From assembly GCA_022599775.1 (NCBI GenBank), contig JAHZLQ010000023.1:1-64000 (forward strand): a DNA stretch of 64,000 nucleotides, in the 5' to 3' direction. The notes under the pieces are model-generated. The model was not told the DNA's origin, made no database searches, and saw only the letters and a list, made by a program, of their open reading frames with translations. The translations under genes and the position numbers were made by a program. Positions within the stretch are counted from its first letter, which is position 1, and the number at the start of each line of letters is the position of its first letter. This DNA comes from Gammaproteobacteria bacterium (GTDB taxonomy: Bacteria; Pseudomonadota; Gammaproteobacteria; Nevskiales; Nevskiaceae). Below are positions 54,375-63,677 of this stretch, one piece after another.

Positions 54375-54437
54375 GCGGCAGCTCACAGGCCGCCACGCCG
54401 AATGACGGTTCGCGGCGATATCGCGACCCGCCCCCGT

Positions 54438-55244
54438 TCAGACGATGCGCCGCACCGGTGGCTGATCCGGCTTGATCTCGTCGATCAACATGTCCTGCTG
54501 CGGCGAGACTTCCGATTCCCATTCGAAGCGCGGCAGATTGGTGAAGATCGCCGCGATATTGCGCGCCCAGGATTCCTTGAGGGAGGCGTAGAACGGCGTA
54601 TCCAGGTCCAGGCGCAATTTTTGATCGATCTGCATGCCGTCGGTGCGGATGATCGACAGGTCCAGCGGCGGACCGACCGAAATGTTCGATCGCATCGTCG
54701 AATCCAGCGAAACCAAGGCGCAGCGCGCGGCGTCTTCCAGACTGGTGTCCTCGTGGATGATGCGATCCAGAATCGGCTTGCCGTACTTGTTCTCGCCAAT
54801 CTGCAGGTACGGCATCTCCGGTGAGGAAGCGATGCAATTGCCTTCCGGATAGATCATGTACAGCGCCGGCTCCTCGCCCGCGATCTGCCCACCCAGAATC
54901 AAGGTGGTGCGCAGGTCCACCCCCCCGAACTGCGACTGCTGCGACACGCCTTTCTGGGCGTTGACCGACAGCGAGCCAACATACTCGGCGGCATCGTACA
55001 TGTGCTTGGCCAGCATCAGGCTCATCGGCACTACCGGCGCCGCGAGGTCGCGGCGGATCTGCGTCAGCACGGACTGCGTGGTCGCCAGATTGCCGGCCGA
55101 CATCAGTACGAACACCCGTTCCCCGGGGTATTCGAACACGTGCATCTTGTTATAGGTGCGGACATCGTCCACCCCGGCGCTGGTACGCGTATCGGAGGTG
55201 AAAACGAGTCCATCATTGACCTTGATGGCGACGCAATACGTCAT
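54438..55244 (-). CDS. Anbu-type proteasome-like protease
   Basis: 268 aa. Proteasome beta-subunit fold (COG3484 type). The first residues are MTYCVAIKVNDGLVFTSDTR, so the processed N-terminal Thr would be the nucleophile, followed by the Ser/Asp stretch of the active site. DLRTTLILGGQIAGEEPALY and LSIIRTDGMQ are typical. An upstream in-frame stretch to 55409 is not conserved-looking. Known to form a helical ring. Encoded opposite its usual operon partners here. Confidence 0.9.
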   Translation of the reverse strand: MTYCVAIKVNDGLVFTSDTRTSAGVDDVRTYNKMHVFEYPGERVFVLMSAGNLATTQSVLTQIRRDLAAPVVPMSLMLAKHMYDAAEYVGSLSVNAQKGVSQQSQFGGVDLRTTLILGGQIAGEEPALYMIYPEGNCIASSPEMPYLQIGENKYGKPILDRIIHEDTSLEDAARCALVSLDSTMRSNISVGPPLDLSIIRTDGMQIDQKLRLDLDTPFYASLKESWARNIAAIFTNLPRFEWESEVSPQQDMLIDEIKPDQPPVRRIV

Positions 55245-55441
55245 GTTCTGCTTGGCATGGCCCTGGGTCCGGACTCTGGCCGGGCTCTGGTCTGTAGGTT
55301 TGAAATCCCGCGCGCGGCACGGCGCCTTTGACCGTCGGCACCGCTGACCCCGCTCGGAGGGTAACAGGAACAAGCATAACTTGTGCCCGTCTTGGTGCAC
55401 ATGCAACACTCGATTTCAGCTGCTCAACTTTGGTGCACCGC

Positions 55442-56035
55442 ATGGCAAGTATCGACTTCTACTGGGACGCCGCAAGCCCCTACACCTATCTGGCCGCGAC
55501 CCAGATCGGCGCCCTGGTCGACCGCCACAAGGCCACGCTGAACTGGAAGCCGTTTCTGCTCGGCGCGACGTTTCAGGCCACCGGCAACAAAATGCCCGCG
55601 GCGATTCCGGCCAAGGGCAAGTACCTGTTCAAGGACGTGAAGCTCTGGGCGGCCTACTACGGCGTGCCATTGAACTGGCCTCAGGTCTTCCCGGTCAACA
55701 GTCTATTGGCGCAGCGCGCCGCCTGCGCGATCGGCGATGAGCGCGCGTCCGACTGGGCACTGGCGGTGATGCGCGCCTACTGGGTGGACGGCAAGGACAT
55801 TGGTCAGACGGAGGTCGTCGAAAGCGTGCTGCGCGAGCACGGTTTCGACGCGCCTGCGGTACTCGAGGCAGTGCAGACGCCGGCCGTCAAGCAGCAACTG
55901 AAGAGTAATACCGAGGAGGCCGTGGCGCGCGGCGCCTTCGGCGCGCCGACCTTCTACATCGACGAGCAGATGTTCTGGGGTAATGACCGTCTGCCGCTGA
56001 TGGACGTCTGCTTGTCGGGCAAACTCGCTGCGTGA
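55442..56035 (+). CDS. 2-hydroxychromene-2-carboxylate isomerase / DsbA-like GST-kappa family protein
   Basis: 197 aa. Thioredoxin-like fold beginning IDFYWDAASPYTYLAATQI, with the active-site region SPY and the C-terminal GAFGAPTFYIDEQMFWGNDR. Family members isomerise hydroxychromene carboxylates in naphthalene-type degradation or act as GST-kappa. Substrate unknown. The stop overlaps the next GTG start. Confidence 0.85.
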   Translation: MASIDFYWDAASPYTYLAATQIGALVDRHKATLNWKPFLLGATFQATGNKMPAAIPAKGKYLFKDVKLWAAYYGVPLNWPQVFPVNSLLAQRAACAIGDERASDWALAVMRAYWVDGKDIGQTEVVESVLREHGFDAPAVLEAVQTPAVKQQLKSNTEEAVARGAFGAPTFYIDEQMFWGNDRLPLMDVCLSGKLAA

Positions 56036-56889
56036 GCGCGCCGCGTTCCGAGTTTCTGCGCCTGCGCGGCCTGAGGTTTCACGTGCGACGCCTCGGCGCG
56101 GTCGATCGCCCCTGGCTGTTCGTGCTGCACGGCTGGTCGGACACCGCCCGGACCTTCGAACCGATGTTGGCGCCTCTGGCCGAGCACTGGCAGATCGTCG
56201 TTCCCGATCTGCGCGGTTTCGGGCACAGTCAGTGGCGCGGTGATACCTACTGGTTCCCGGACTACGTCGCCGACGTGGACGCGCTGGTCGCGCACTATTG
56301 CGGTTCGGAGCCCTTGTGTCTGGTCGGCCACAGCATGGGCGCACAGATCGCGAGTCTCTACGCCGGGCTGCGGCCGGAACGGGTCAAGCGCCTGGCCCTG
56401 CTCGATGGTCTGTTCATGCAGGACATGCCCCTGGACGGCGCCGCGAAGCGGTATCGCGGCTGGCTGGACTCGCTGGCGCGACCACCGGACGTCAAACGCT
56501 ACGCCAGCGCGGAAGCCTTCGCCGCGATCATCGGCCGGCTCTATCCGCGCTTGTCCGGCCCCAGGGCCGAATGGGTATCGCGTCGCTGGTCACGCCCGGA
56601 TGCTGGCGGCGGCGTCACGGTACTCGCCGATCCGATACACCGGATGAATACGCCGCTGCCCTACCAACTGGAACATTCCCGGGCGATCTGGCGTGAGGTG
56701 CGGGCACCCACGCTGCTGGTCGACGGTGCACAATCACCGTTCGTGCTCGCCACACCCACAGACTTGCGCCAGTCCACCTTGGACTGCTTCGCCGACCACC
56801 GCCATGAGGTGATCGCGGATGCCGGTCACATGCTGCACCTCGACGCCCCCGAGGCGACTGCGACTCTGCTGCGCGAGTTCCTGGCTTGA
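56032..56889 (+). CDS. Alpha/beta hydrolase
   Basis: 285 aa. Nucleophile elbow GHSMGAQIASL, oxyanion segment LHGWSDTARTF, acid in LVDGAQSP and the final His in DAGHMLHLDAPE. GTG start at 56032 overlaps the isomerase stop. Esterase or epoxide/haloalkane hydrolase-like; specificity is not readable. Confidence 0.86.
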   Translation: MSAPRSEFLRLRGLRFHVRRLGAVDRPWLFVLHGWSDTARTFEPMLAPLAEHWQIVVPDLRGFGHSQWRGDTYWFPDYVADVDALVAHYCGSEPLCLVGHSMGAQIASLYAGLRPERVKRLALLDGLFMQDMPLDGAAKRYRGWLDSLARPPDVKRYASAEAFAAIIGRLYPRLSGPRAEWVSRRWSRPDAGGGVTVLADPIHRMNTPLPYQLEHSRAIWREVRAPTLLVDGAQSPFVLATPTDLRQSTLDCFADHRHEVIADAGHMLHLDAPEATATLLREFLA

Positions 56890-56997
56890 GGAGCGGTTCG
56901 GCCCGGGCATCGGCTACCCTATGCACCCTTTTGGGGACGCTCCTGGCCGGCGCCACGACCGCGCCGCCGGGTCGTCCATCCCGATGAACAGGTGAAC

Positions 56998-58302
56998 ATG
57001 AACGTGGCGAAACTGTTGGTCATCGGCGGCGGCGGCCGCGAACACGCGCTGGCGTGGAAACTGGCGCAGTCGGCGGAGGTGCGGGAAATTCTGGTCGCGC
57101 CTGGCAATGCCGGCACCGCCGGCGAGGCCAAGTGCCGCAATGTCGCAATCCCCGCCGAAGACGTAGAAGCCCTGCTCGAACTCGCGCAACTTGAAGCCGT
57201 CGATTTCACCGTGGTCGGCCCGGAAGCACCGCTGGCACTCGGCATCGTCGACCGTTTCACGGCCGAAGGACTGCGCATCTTCGGCCCGACGCGCGCGGCC
57301 GCGCAACTCGAGTCCTCCAAGGCCTACACCAAGGATTTTCTGGCCCGCCATCGAATTCCAACGGCGGGCTATGCAGTGTTTACCGAAGTCGAACCCGCGC
57401 TGTCCTACATCAAGGCCCGCGGCGCGCCCATCGTGATCAAGGCCGATGGCCTCGCGGCCGGCAAGGGCGTGGTCGTGGCGGTCTCGGTGGACGAGGCCAG
57501 CGATGCGGTGCGCGGCATGCTCGGCGGCGACAGGCTCGGTCAGGCCGGCGCACGCGTCGTGATCGAGGATTTTCTGAGCGGCGAGGAAGCCAGCTTCATC
57601 ATCGTGGCCAGCGGCCGCGACTACGTGGCGATGGCGACCAGCCAGGACCACAAACGTATCGGCGATGGTGACACCGGCCCGAACACCGGCGGCATGGGCG
57701 CCTATTCACCGGCTCCGGTGGTCACGCCCGAAGTCGATGCCCGCATCCGCCGTGAAGTCATCGAGCCGACGCTCGCCGGCATGCTGGCGGATGGCGTGCC
57801 GTTCACCGGTTTTCTCTACGCAGGACTGATGATCACACCGGACGGCGCGCCGTCGGTGATCGAGTTCAATGTGCGCTTCGGTGACCCCGAAACCCAGCCG
57901 GTGCTGTTTCGCCTGCAATCGGACCTGCTCGGCCTGCTTCAGGCCGCCGTCGACGGAAAACTGGCCGCGATGCCGGCCCCGGCGTGGAATCCCGAACCCG
58001 CCCTGGGCGTGGTCATGGCTGCGGGCGGCTATCCCGGCAGCTACCGCAAAGGCGTCGCGATTCAGGGACTGGAACGAGCGCACGCCACCAACGTCAAGGT
58101 GTTTCACGCGGGCACGGCCGAATCGGACGAGGGCGTCGTCACCGCGGGCGGCCGCGTGCTCTGCGTATGCGCGACCGGCGCCAGCGTCGAGGCGGCCCGG
58201 GCCGAGGCGTATGCGGCCGTCGCAAAGATCGGGTGGGACGGCATGCAGTATCGCCGCGACATCGGTTGGCGCGCCATCGAGCGCGAAAAGGAGCATAGAT
58301 GA
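56998..58302 (+). CDS. purD: Phosphoribosylamine-glycine ligase
   Basis: 434 aa. ATP-grasp enzyme of de novo purine synthesis, with LVIGGGGREHALAWKL, PIVIKADGLAAGKGV, DTGPNTGGMGAYSP and FNVRFGDPETQ. ATG 56998 fits with AGGTG upstream; an in-frame GTG lies at 56992. The stop overlaps the GST start. purH is not adjacent. Confidence 0.94.
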   Translation: MNVAKLLVIGGGGREHALAWKLAQSAEVREILVAPGNAGTAGEAKCRNVAIPAEDVEALLELAQLEAVDFTVVGPEAPLALGIVDRFTAEGLRIFGPTRAAAQLESSKAYTKDFLARHRIPTAGYAVFTEVEPALSYIKARGAPIVIKADGLAAGKGVVVAVSVDEASDAVRGMLGGDRLGQAGARVVIEDFLSGEEASFIIVASGRDYVAMATSQDHKRIGDGDTGPNTGGMGAYSPAPVVTPEVDARIRREVIEPTLAGMLADGVPFTGFLYAGLMITPDGAPSVIEFNVRFGDPETQPVLFRLQSDLLGLLQAAVDGKLAAMPAPAWNPEPALGVVMAAGGYPGSYRKGVAIQGLERAHATNVKVFHAGTAESDEGVVTAGGRVLCVCATGASVEAARAEAYAAVAKIGWDGMQYRRDIGWRAIEREKEHR

Positions 58303-58895
58303 GGCTGTTCTATTCGTTGACTTCGCCATTTGCGCGCAAGGTTCGGCTGTTGGTGCAGGAACTCGGAATGGCCGATCGCATCAGCGGTGTCACCGTCGAT
58401 CCCTGGAATGACGAGAGCCTGCGCGCGATCAATCCGCTGTGTCAGGTTCCGGCGCTGGAACTCGACGACGGCAGCACCTTGTTCGATTCACCGCTGATCT
58501 GCGAATACCTGGATGCGCTGGGCGGCTCGCGCTTTTTCCCGGCACCGGGTCCGGCACGCTGGACGGCATTGCGCCGGCAAGTGCTGGGCGACGGTATTTG
58601 CGATGCCGCGATCCGCCGGCGCCTGGAGCTGAACCGGCCGGAGGCGCAGCGTTCGAACGCCGTCATCGCGCGGCAGATTCTGGCCGTCAACAGCGCGCTG
58701 GACTCGGCCGAAGCCGATGTGCCGGAAGAAGGCAGCTTCACCATCGGCGAAGTGTCCCTGGTCTGCGCGCTGGCCTACCTCGACCTGCGCTTCGCCAAGG
58801 ATGAATGGCGGGAAAAGCGGCCCGGACTGGCGGCCTGGTACCGGGCGATCTGCGCGCGTCCCGCGATTCTGGCGACGGCGCCACCGAGCGCTTGA
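58299..58895 (+). CDS. Glutathione S-transferase family protein
   Basis: 198 aa. N-terminal thioredoxin-like GST domain (LFYSLTSPFARKVRLLVQEL, QVPALELDDGSTLFDSPLI) with a catalytic Ser, and an all-helical C-terminal domain. Similar to the YibF group. Coupled to purD by a 4-nt overlap and followed by a shared terminator. Confidence 0.88.
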   Translation: MRLFYSLTSPFARKVRLLVQELGMADRISGVTVDPWNDESLRAINPLCQVPALELDDGSTLFDSPLICEYLDALGGSRFFPAPGPARWTALRRQVLGDGICDAAIRRRLELNRPEAQRSNAVIARQILAVNSALDSAEADVPEEGSFTIGEVSLVCALAYLDLRFAKDEWREKRPGLAAWYRAICARPAILATAPPSA

Positions 58896-58918
58896 TCGTC
58901 GCACCGGGCATCACCCAC

Positions 58919-58948
58919 AAAAAAAGGCGCCACGCAGGCGCCTTTTTT
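58919..58948. terminator. Bidirectional terminator between GST gene and rho
   Basis: AAAAAAA-GGCGCC-ACGCA-GGCGCC-TTTTTT: a symmetric stem with T-runs on both strands, serving the plus-strand GST gene and minus-strand rho. Confidence 0.93.
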
Positions 58949-58967
58949 GATTTCGGGCGGTGAAGCC

Positions 58968-60458
58968 TCAGTTGCGCTTCATCGCGTCGAAGAACTGCGA
59001 GTTGGTCTTGGTCTGCTTCATGCGGTCGATCAGCAGTTCCACCGCGCCGACCTCGTCCATGTCGTGCAGCAGCTTGCGCAGGATCCAGACCTTCTGAAGG
59101 TCACCGGCATCCATCATCAGCTCTTCCTTGCGAGTGCCCGAGCGGTTGATGTTGATCGCCGGGAAGATGCGCTTCTCGGCAATGCGGCGCTCCAGATGGA
59201 TTTCCATGTTGCCGGTGCCCTTGAACTCCTCGTAGATGACTTCATCCATCTTCGAGCCGGTATCGACCAGCGCCGTGGCGATGATCGTCAGCGAGCCGCC
59301 TTCCTCGACGTTGCGCGCGGCACCGAAGAAGCGCTTGGGCTTCTGCAGGGCATTGGCGTCGACACCGCCGGTGAGCACCTTGCCGGAGCTGGGCGCCACG
59401 GTGTTGTAGGCACGCGCCAATCGCGTGATCGAGTCGAGCAGCACCACCACGTCGCGCTTGTGCTCGACCAGACGCTTGGCCTTCTCGATCACCATTTCGG
59501 CAACCTGTACGTGACGCGCCGCCGGCTCGTCGAAGGTCGAAGCCACGACTTCGCCGCGCACCGTGCGCTGCATGTCGGTGACTTCTTCCGGGCGCTCGTC
59601 GATCAGCAGCACGATCAGATAGACGTCCGGATAGTTCGCCATCAGCGACTGCGCCATGTTCTGCAGGAAGATCGTCTTGCCGGCCTTGGGCGGCGACACG
59701 ATCAGGCCACGCTGGCCTTTGCCGAACGGCGCCACCAGATCGATGATGCGCGCGGTGATGTCTTCGGTGGAGCCGTTGCCGCGCTCCATCTGGAATCGCG
59801 AATCCGGGAACAGCGGCGTCAGGTTCTCGAAGTTGACTTTCTTCTTCGAGACTTCCGGCGCCTCGTAGTTGATGGTGTCGACCTTGAGCAGCGCGAAATA
59901 GCGCTCGTTGTCCTTGGGCGTGCGGATTCGTCCGGCGATGGTGTCGCCGGTGCGCAGGCTGAAGCGGCGAATCTGGCTGGGCGACACGTAGATGTCGTCC
60001 GGACCGGCGCTGTAGGAGCTGTCCGGCGCCCGCAGGAAGCCGTAGCCGTCCTGCAGGATTTCCAGCACGCCATCGCCGTAGATCTGCTCGCCACGGCGCG
60101 CCGCGGCCTTCAGCAACTGGAAGACGATGTCCTGCTTCTTGTTGCGCGAGATGTTCTCGATGCCGAGATTTGTCGCCATTTCCAGCAACTCGGACGCCGT
60201 CTTGCGCTTGAGATCGGAAATATTGAGAACCTTGGGCGGCGGCGGTGGCAGCGGCTGGCCGTCCGGGCCGATGACCGGCTCGGGCATACCCACGGCGAGC
60301 GCAGCGGCTTCTTCTTCTTCGGTCAGGTCATCCCCCATCATCGGGGCGGGACGAGGACCTCCACCACCGCCGCCGCGCTTGCCGCGCTTTTCTGTGTCCC
60401 CGCCATTTCCATTGGCATCGAACGAATGATTCTGACGAGGGCGACGACGTGGTTTCAT
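58968..60458 (-). CDS. rho: Transcription termination factor Rho
   Basis: 496 aa versus 419 in E. coli. The core starts near residue 77 ([18 protein letters not shown]), with RNA-binding GYGFLR, Walker [12 protein letters not shown] and [13 protein letters not shown]. The extra N-terminal ~77 residues are basic, then Gly-rich, then acidic and Pro-rich ([14 protein letters not shown]). It is 3 bp from trxA stop, so the two are co-transcribed. Confidence 0.95.
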   Translation of the reverse strand: MKPRRRPRQNHSFDANGNGGDTEKRGKRGGGGGGPRPAPMMGDDLTEEEEAAALAVGMPEPVIGPDGQPLPPPPPKVLNISDLKRKTASELLEMATNLGIENISRNKKQDIVFQLLKAAARRGEQIYGDGVLEILQDGYGFLRAPDSSYSAGPDDIYVSPSQIRRFSLRTGDTIAGRIRTPKDNERYFALLKVDTINYEAPEVSKKKVNFENLTPLFPDSRFQMERGNGSTEDITARIIDLVAPFGKGQRGLIVSPPKAGKTIFLQNMAQSLMANYPDVYLIVLLIDERPEEVTDMQRTVRGEVVASTFDEPAARHVQVAEMVIEKAKRLVEHKRDVVVLLDSITRLARAYNTVAPSSGKVLTGGVDANALQKPKRFFGAARNVEEGGSLTIIATALVDTGSKMDEVIYEEFKGTGNMEIHLERRIAEKRIFPAININRSGTRKEELMMDAGDLQKVWILRKLLHDMDEVGAVELLIDRMKQTKTNSQFFDAMKRN

Positions 60459-60461
60459 GAT

Positions 60462-60797
60462 TTAGGCTGCGGTAACGTGGGGTGTCACAAAGGCGGTGAG
60501 CTGTGCCTTGTGCACGGCTCCCACCTGAGTAGCGGCGGGTTTGCCATCCTTGAACAGGATCATTGTGGGGATGCCGCGGATCGCGAACTTCTGCGGCGTT
60601 TCGGTATTTTCATCGACATTGAGCTTGACGACCTTGAGCTTGCCGACGTTCTCGCCCGCCACCTGATCAAGGATCGGGGCGATCATGCGGCATGGGCCAC
60701 ACCATTCGGCCCAGAAGTCCACAAGGACGGGAATGTCGCTCTTCAGGACATCCTGCTCGAAGCTGGCATCGGTCACGGCGGAAATGTTTTCGCTCAT
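60462..60797 (-). CDS. trxA: Thioredoxin 1
   Basis: 111 aa with the redox site [10 protein letters not shown] and the cis-Pro [15 protein letters not shown] 60797 has TTTGGAG upstream. The trxA-rho order and divergence from rhlB match the E. coli arrangement. Confidence 0.95.
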   Translation of the reverse strand: MSENISAVTDASFEQDVLKSDIPVLVDFWAEWCGPCRMIAPILDQVAGENVGKLKVVKLNVDENTETPQKFAIRGIPTMILFKDGKPAATQVGAVHKAQLTAFVTPHVTAA

Positions 60798-61068
60798 CGG
60801 ATTACTCCAAAGGACGCAAAGGAAAGCCAAACGAATGGCGCAATCTACTGGTTCGCTAATCCTGATCCCTCAGTACGCAACAGCGCGGCTGGGCCGCGGG
60901 CGCTACTGTTGGGCTGTTATGATGGTGTTCTTGGGGATTGCGATGCAGCCGTTCAACCGCTTTGCCTCGGTCTGAATCGAGCGACAGGCGACGGGACGGC
61001 GTAGGAGTTGCGGCTATTGGAGCCGATCCGGCGCCGCATTGCAAGCGCTCCCGCCCATAAAAGAACCT

Positions 61069-62331
61069 ATGCAAGACGACCATCTATCCGACGTACGCTT
61101 CGAGCAGCTCAATCTTGACCCCCGGCTGCTCGCCAATCTCCAGACTCTGGGCTTCGACCGCTGCACGCCGATCCAGGCCAAAAGCCTGCCCCTGGCGCTG
61201 GCCGGACGCGATGTCGCCGGCCAGGCGCAGACCGGCACCGGCAAGACCGCGGCCTTTCTGCTGGCGATTCTCGACCGCCTGCTGAAATCGACTGCCAAGG
61301 GCGAACCGGGTGCGCCGCGATCGCTGATTCTCGCGCCGACTCGCGAGCTGGTGGTGCAGATTCACAAGGACGCCGAAGAACTGGCGCGCAACACCGGCCT
61401 CAAGATCGCGGTGGTCTACGGCGGTACCGGCTACGAATCGCAGCGCCAGGAGCTGTCGGCCGGGGTCGACATCCTGATCGGCACCCCGGGCCGCCTGATC
61501 GACTACCTCAAGCAGAAGGTCTACACGCTGCGCCACATCGAAGTGGTGGTGCTCGACGAAGCCGACCGCATGTTCGATCTCGGCTTCATCAGCGACATCC
61601 GTTTCATGCTGCGACGCATGCCGCCGGCTACGCAGCGCAGCAACCATCTGTTCTCGGCCACGCTGTCGCACCGCGTCATGGAGCTCGCCTACGAGCACAT
61701 GAACAGTCCGACGCGCATTACCGTGGAAGCCGAACAGCTCACCGCGGACCGCGTGCGCCAGTCGCTGATCCATGTCGCCAACGACGAAAAGCTGAAGATG
61801 CTGGTCGGCCTGATGCAACACCACGCGCCCAACCGCACCCTGGTTTTTGTCAACACCAAGCGCACCGCCGAGCACGTGGAAGACACCCTGCGCGCCAACC
61901 AGTTCGAAGCCAGCACCCTGTCCGGGGACGTACCGCAGCCGAAGCGGCTCAAGCTGCTCGAACAGTTCAAGAGCGGCGAATTGCCAGTGGTGGTGGCGAC
62001 CGATGTCGCCGCGCGCGGCCTGCATATCGATGGCGTGACCCACGTCATCAACTACGACCTGCCGCAGGATCCGGAAGACTACGTGCACCGCATCGGCCGT
62101 ACCGCGCGCGCCGGCGCCGAGGGCGACGCGATTTCGCTGTGCTGCGAAACCTGGGTCTACTCGCTGCCTGACATCGAACGTTACCTGGGTGCGCGCATCC
62201 CGGTGATGACCGGTGTCGACGACATCATGCCCAAGGACTTCGTGAGCGCACCACGACGGCCGCGCGACCCGAATCGGGCGCCGCGACGGGGTGGCAACAA
62301 TGGCGGTGGCCGGCAACGCGTTCGCCGATAG
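61069..62331 (+). CDS. rhlB: ATP-dependent RNA helicase RhlB
   Basis: 420 aa DEAD-box helicase. Q motif and motif I AQTGTGKT, DEAD at VVLDEADRMFD, SAT, and HRIGRTARAG. The basic Arg/Gly C-terminal tail (RRPRDPNRAPRRGGNNGGG) is RhlB-like. Acts with RNase E in mRNA decay. ATG 61069 chosen over a TTG at 61039. Confidence 0.92.
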   Translation: MQDDHLSDVRFEQLNLDPRLLANLQTLGFDRCTPIQAKSLPLALAGRDVAGQAQTGTGKTAAFLLAILDRLLKSTAKGEPGAPRSLILAPTRELVVQIHKDAEELARNTGLKIAVVYGGTGYESQRQELSAGVDILIGTPGRLIDYLKQKVYTLRHIEVVVLDEADRMFDLGFISDIRFMLRRMPPATQRSNHLFSATLSHRVMELAYEHMNSPTRITVEAEQLTADRVRQSLIHVANDEKLKMLVGLMQHHAPNRTLVFVNTKRTAEHVEDTLRANQFEASTLSGDVPQPKRLKLLEQFKSGELPVVVATDVAARGLHIDGVTHVINYDLPQDPEDYVHRIGRTARAGAEGDAISLCCETWVYSLPDIERYLGARIPVMTGVDDIMPKDFVSAPRRPRDPNRAPRRGGNNGGGRQRVRR

Positions 62332-62382
62332 CGCACGCAATCGGCTTGATCCTGGCTCCACGCGGCATTCGGTGATCCGGCG

Positions 62383-62423
62383 TGGATTCCGGGTTCCCGC
62401 GGCGCGGACCGTGGAATGACGGG
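62383..62423. repeat. Possible palindromic intergenic repeat (GGATTCC...GGAATGACG)
   Basis: GTGGATTCCGGGTTCCCGCG followed by GTGGAATGACGGG resembles the widespread GGATTCC/GGAATGACG proteobacterial repeat. The stem is imperfect and only one copy is seen in the window. Confidence 0.35.
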
Positions 62424-62572
62424 ATTGACGATCACACTCACACGCCTCAAGGACTCACAGGCCAAGCCCGTAGAGCTGAACAGGTTTTTTCAGGGCGAGT
62501 TCACAGCACCGGCTTAGGGTGAACCCCATCGGAAGACACACATTCCAAGTCCCCGACAAGGAGGTTCATCCC

Positions 62573-63463
62573 ATGAACAAGAAAACGACCCCAATCATCG
62601 CGCCGGCCATCATCGCGCTCGGTCTGATGTCCGCACCGGTCTTCGCTGGCGACGTGCTCGGCACCGAATCCGAGGGTGCCGACTCGGTTGAGCTCGGTGG
62701 CAACGCCGACAGCAGCTTGAGCGACCGTACCGGCGAACTGCGCTCCGACTTTGAAGATGCGCGCGCCGAGCGCATGGAATCGCGCGGCGACCTGCGCGAG
62801 CAGCTGCAAGACTCGGCGGATGATGCACAGTCCCGCTTGAGTGATGCGCGATCCGAAGCCGAGGACAGCGAGCTCTCCGAAATGGATGCCGGTGACGGCG
62901 GGCTGCAGGACTCTCTGCCCGGCCTGAGCGATCTCGACCATGAGACGGAGGTTTCGCGCGACGATGACGGCGTGGACCTCAGCTCCAGCACCAGCGGTAC
63001 GCTCGGGGAACAGTCCGTCGAAAGCAGCAGCGAGTTCCATTCGAGCCGCGAAAGTGAAGACGGCAGTCGCTCGGTGAATCGTGAAGCGAGCGGACAATTG
63101 AGTGCCGGCGATTTCGAGGCGGGCTACGACAGCAGCGCCGATCGTTCGTCCTCGGTTTCGCGTAGCGATGCGGGCGTCGACATCGAACGCAGCGCTAGCA
63201 CCAATCGTGAAGCCGCGCTCAACGATTCCAGCGTAGGCATATCTACCGAAAGCTCAAGCTCGCGCAGTATCGAAACCTCGATGCCTGAAGGTGAAGTGGG
63301 TGATGGTGAGATGCTTGACCGTGACGCGGCGTTCGCCGAATCCGACATCGGCGAGGGCGACTCGGAACTGAGCGACTCGTCGAACGATTCGAACGACGAC
63401 ACCACCACCGCTTTCGGCGACACCGACAGCAGCGATTCCGATCTGAGCACCACCGGCGGCTGA
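62573..63463 (+). CDS. Highly acidic, lysine-free secreted protein of unknown function
   Basis: 296 aa. Strong ribosome site (AAGGAGG) and a signal peptide ending SAPVFAG. The mature ~270 residues are Ser/Asp/Glu-rich and low in complexity, with many SSS, DS and RS/RE pairs and an end of DTDSSDSDLSTTGG. I find no Lys, Trp or Cys and a single Tyr after the signal. A short helical-looking part (about 50-105: RSDFEDARAERMESRGDLRE) precedes the disordered part. No recognised family. Possibly calcium-binding or an adhesive/antifreeze-like disordered protein (guess). Confidence 0.65.
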   Translation: MNKKTTPIIAPAIIALGLMSAPVFAGDVLGTESEGADSVELGGNADSSLSDRTGELRSDFEDARAERMESRGDLREQLQDSADDAQSRLSDARSEAEDSELSEMDAGDGGLQDSLPGLSDLDHETEVSRDDDGVDLSSSTSGTLGEQSVESSSEFHSSRESEDGSRSVNREASGQLSAGDFEAGYDSSADRSSSVSRSDAGVDIERSASTNREAALNDSSVGISTESSSSRSIETSMPEGEVGDGEMLDRDAAFAESDIGEGDSELSDSSNDSNDDTTTAFGDTDSSDSDLSTTGG

Positions 63464-63562
63464 TCGAAGGCGAGCCGAGCGGTAGGGACGCGAGGGCGGA
63501 GCATTCGATTCAGCCTGCAGTCCGCAGCGCTACGGTAAGTCTGACACCCAAGCGTCCAGACA

Positions 63563-63593
63563 AAGGACCGGAGTCCATCGGGCTCCGGTCCTT
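63563..63593. terminator. Hairpin, likely terminator of the acidic-protein gene
   Basis: AAGGACCGGAG and CTCCGGTCCTT form an 11-bp perfect stem with a 9-nt loop, 100 bp past the stop. There is no T-run, so it could instead be a stabilising or Rho-linked structure. Confidence 0.55.
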
Positions 63594-63677
63594 CCGTGTC
63601 TATAGCCGGGCCAGCCGAAAGCCCGCTCCAACGGGGATGACGCCCCCGTCAAGGAACTCAAAAAAGGGAACTTCACC

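Noticed and set aside
58947-61004. 685-residue plus-strand open frame across rho and trxA
   Set aside because: Antisense to two strongly conserved genes, and includes a terminator hairpin in its frame.
60798-61068. Specific promoter calls in the trxA/rhlB divergent gap
   Set aside because: A TATGAT lies at about 60918, but no convincing spaced -35 box was found, so a site was not called.
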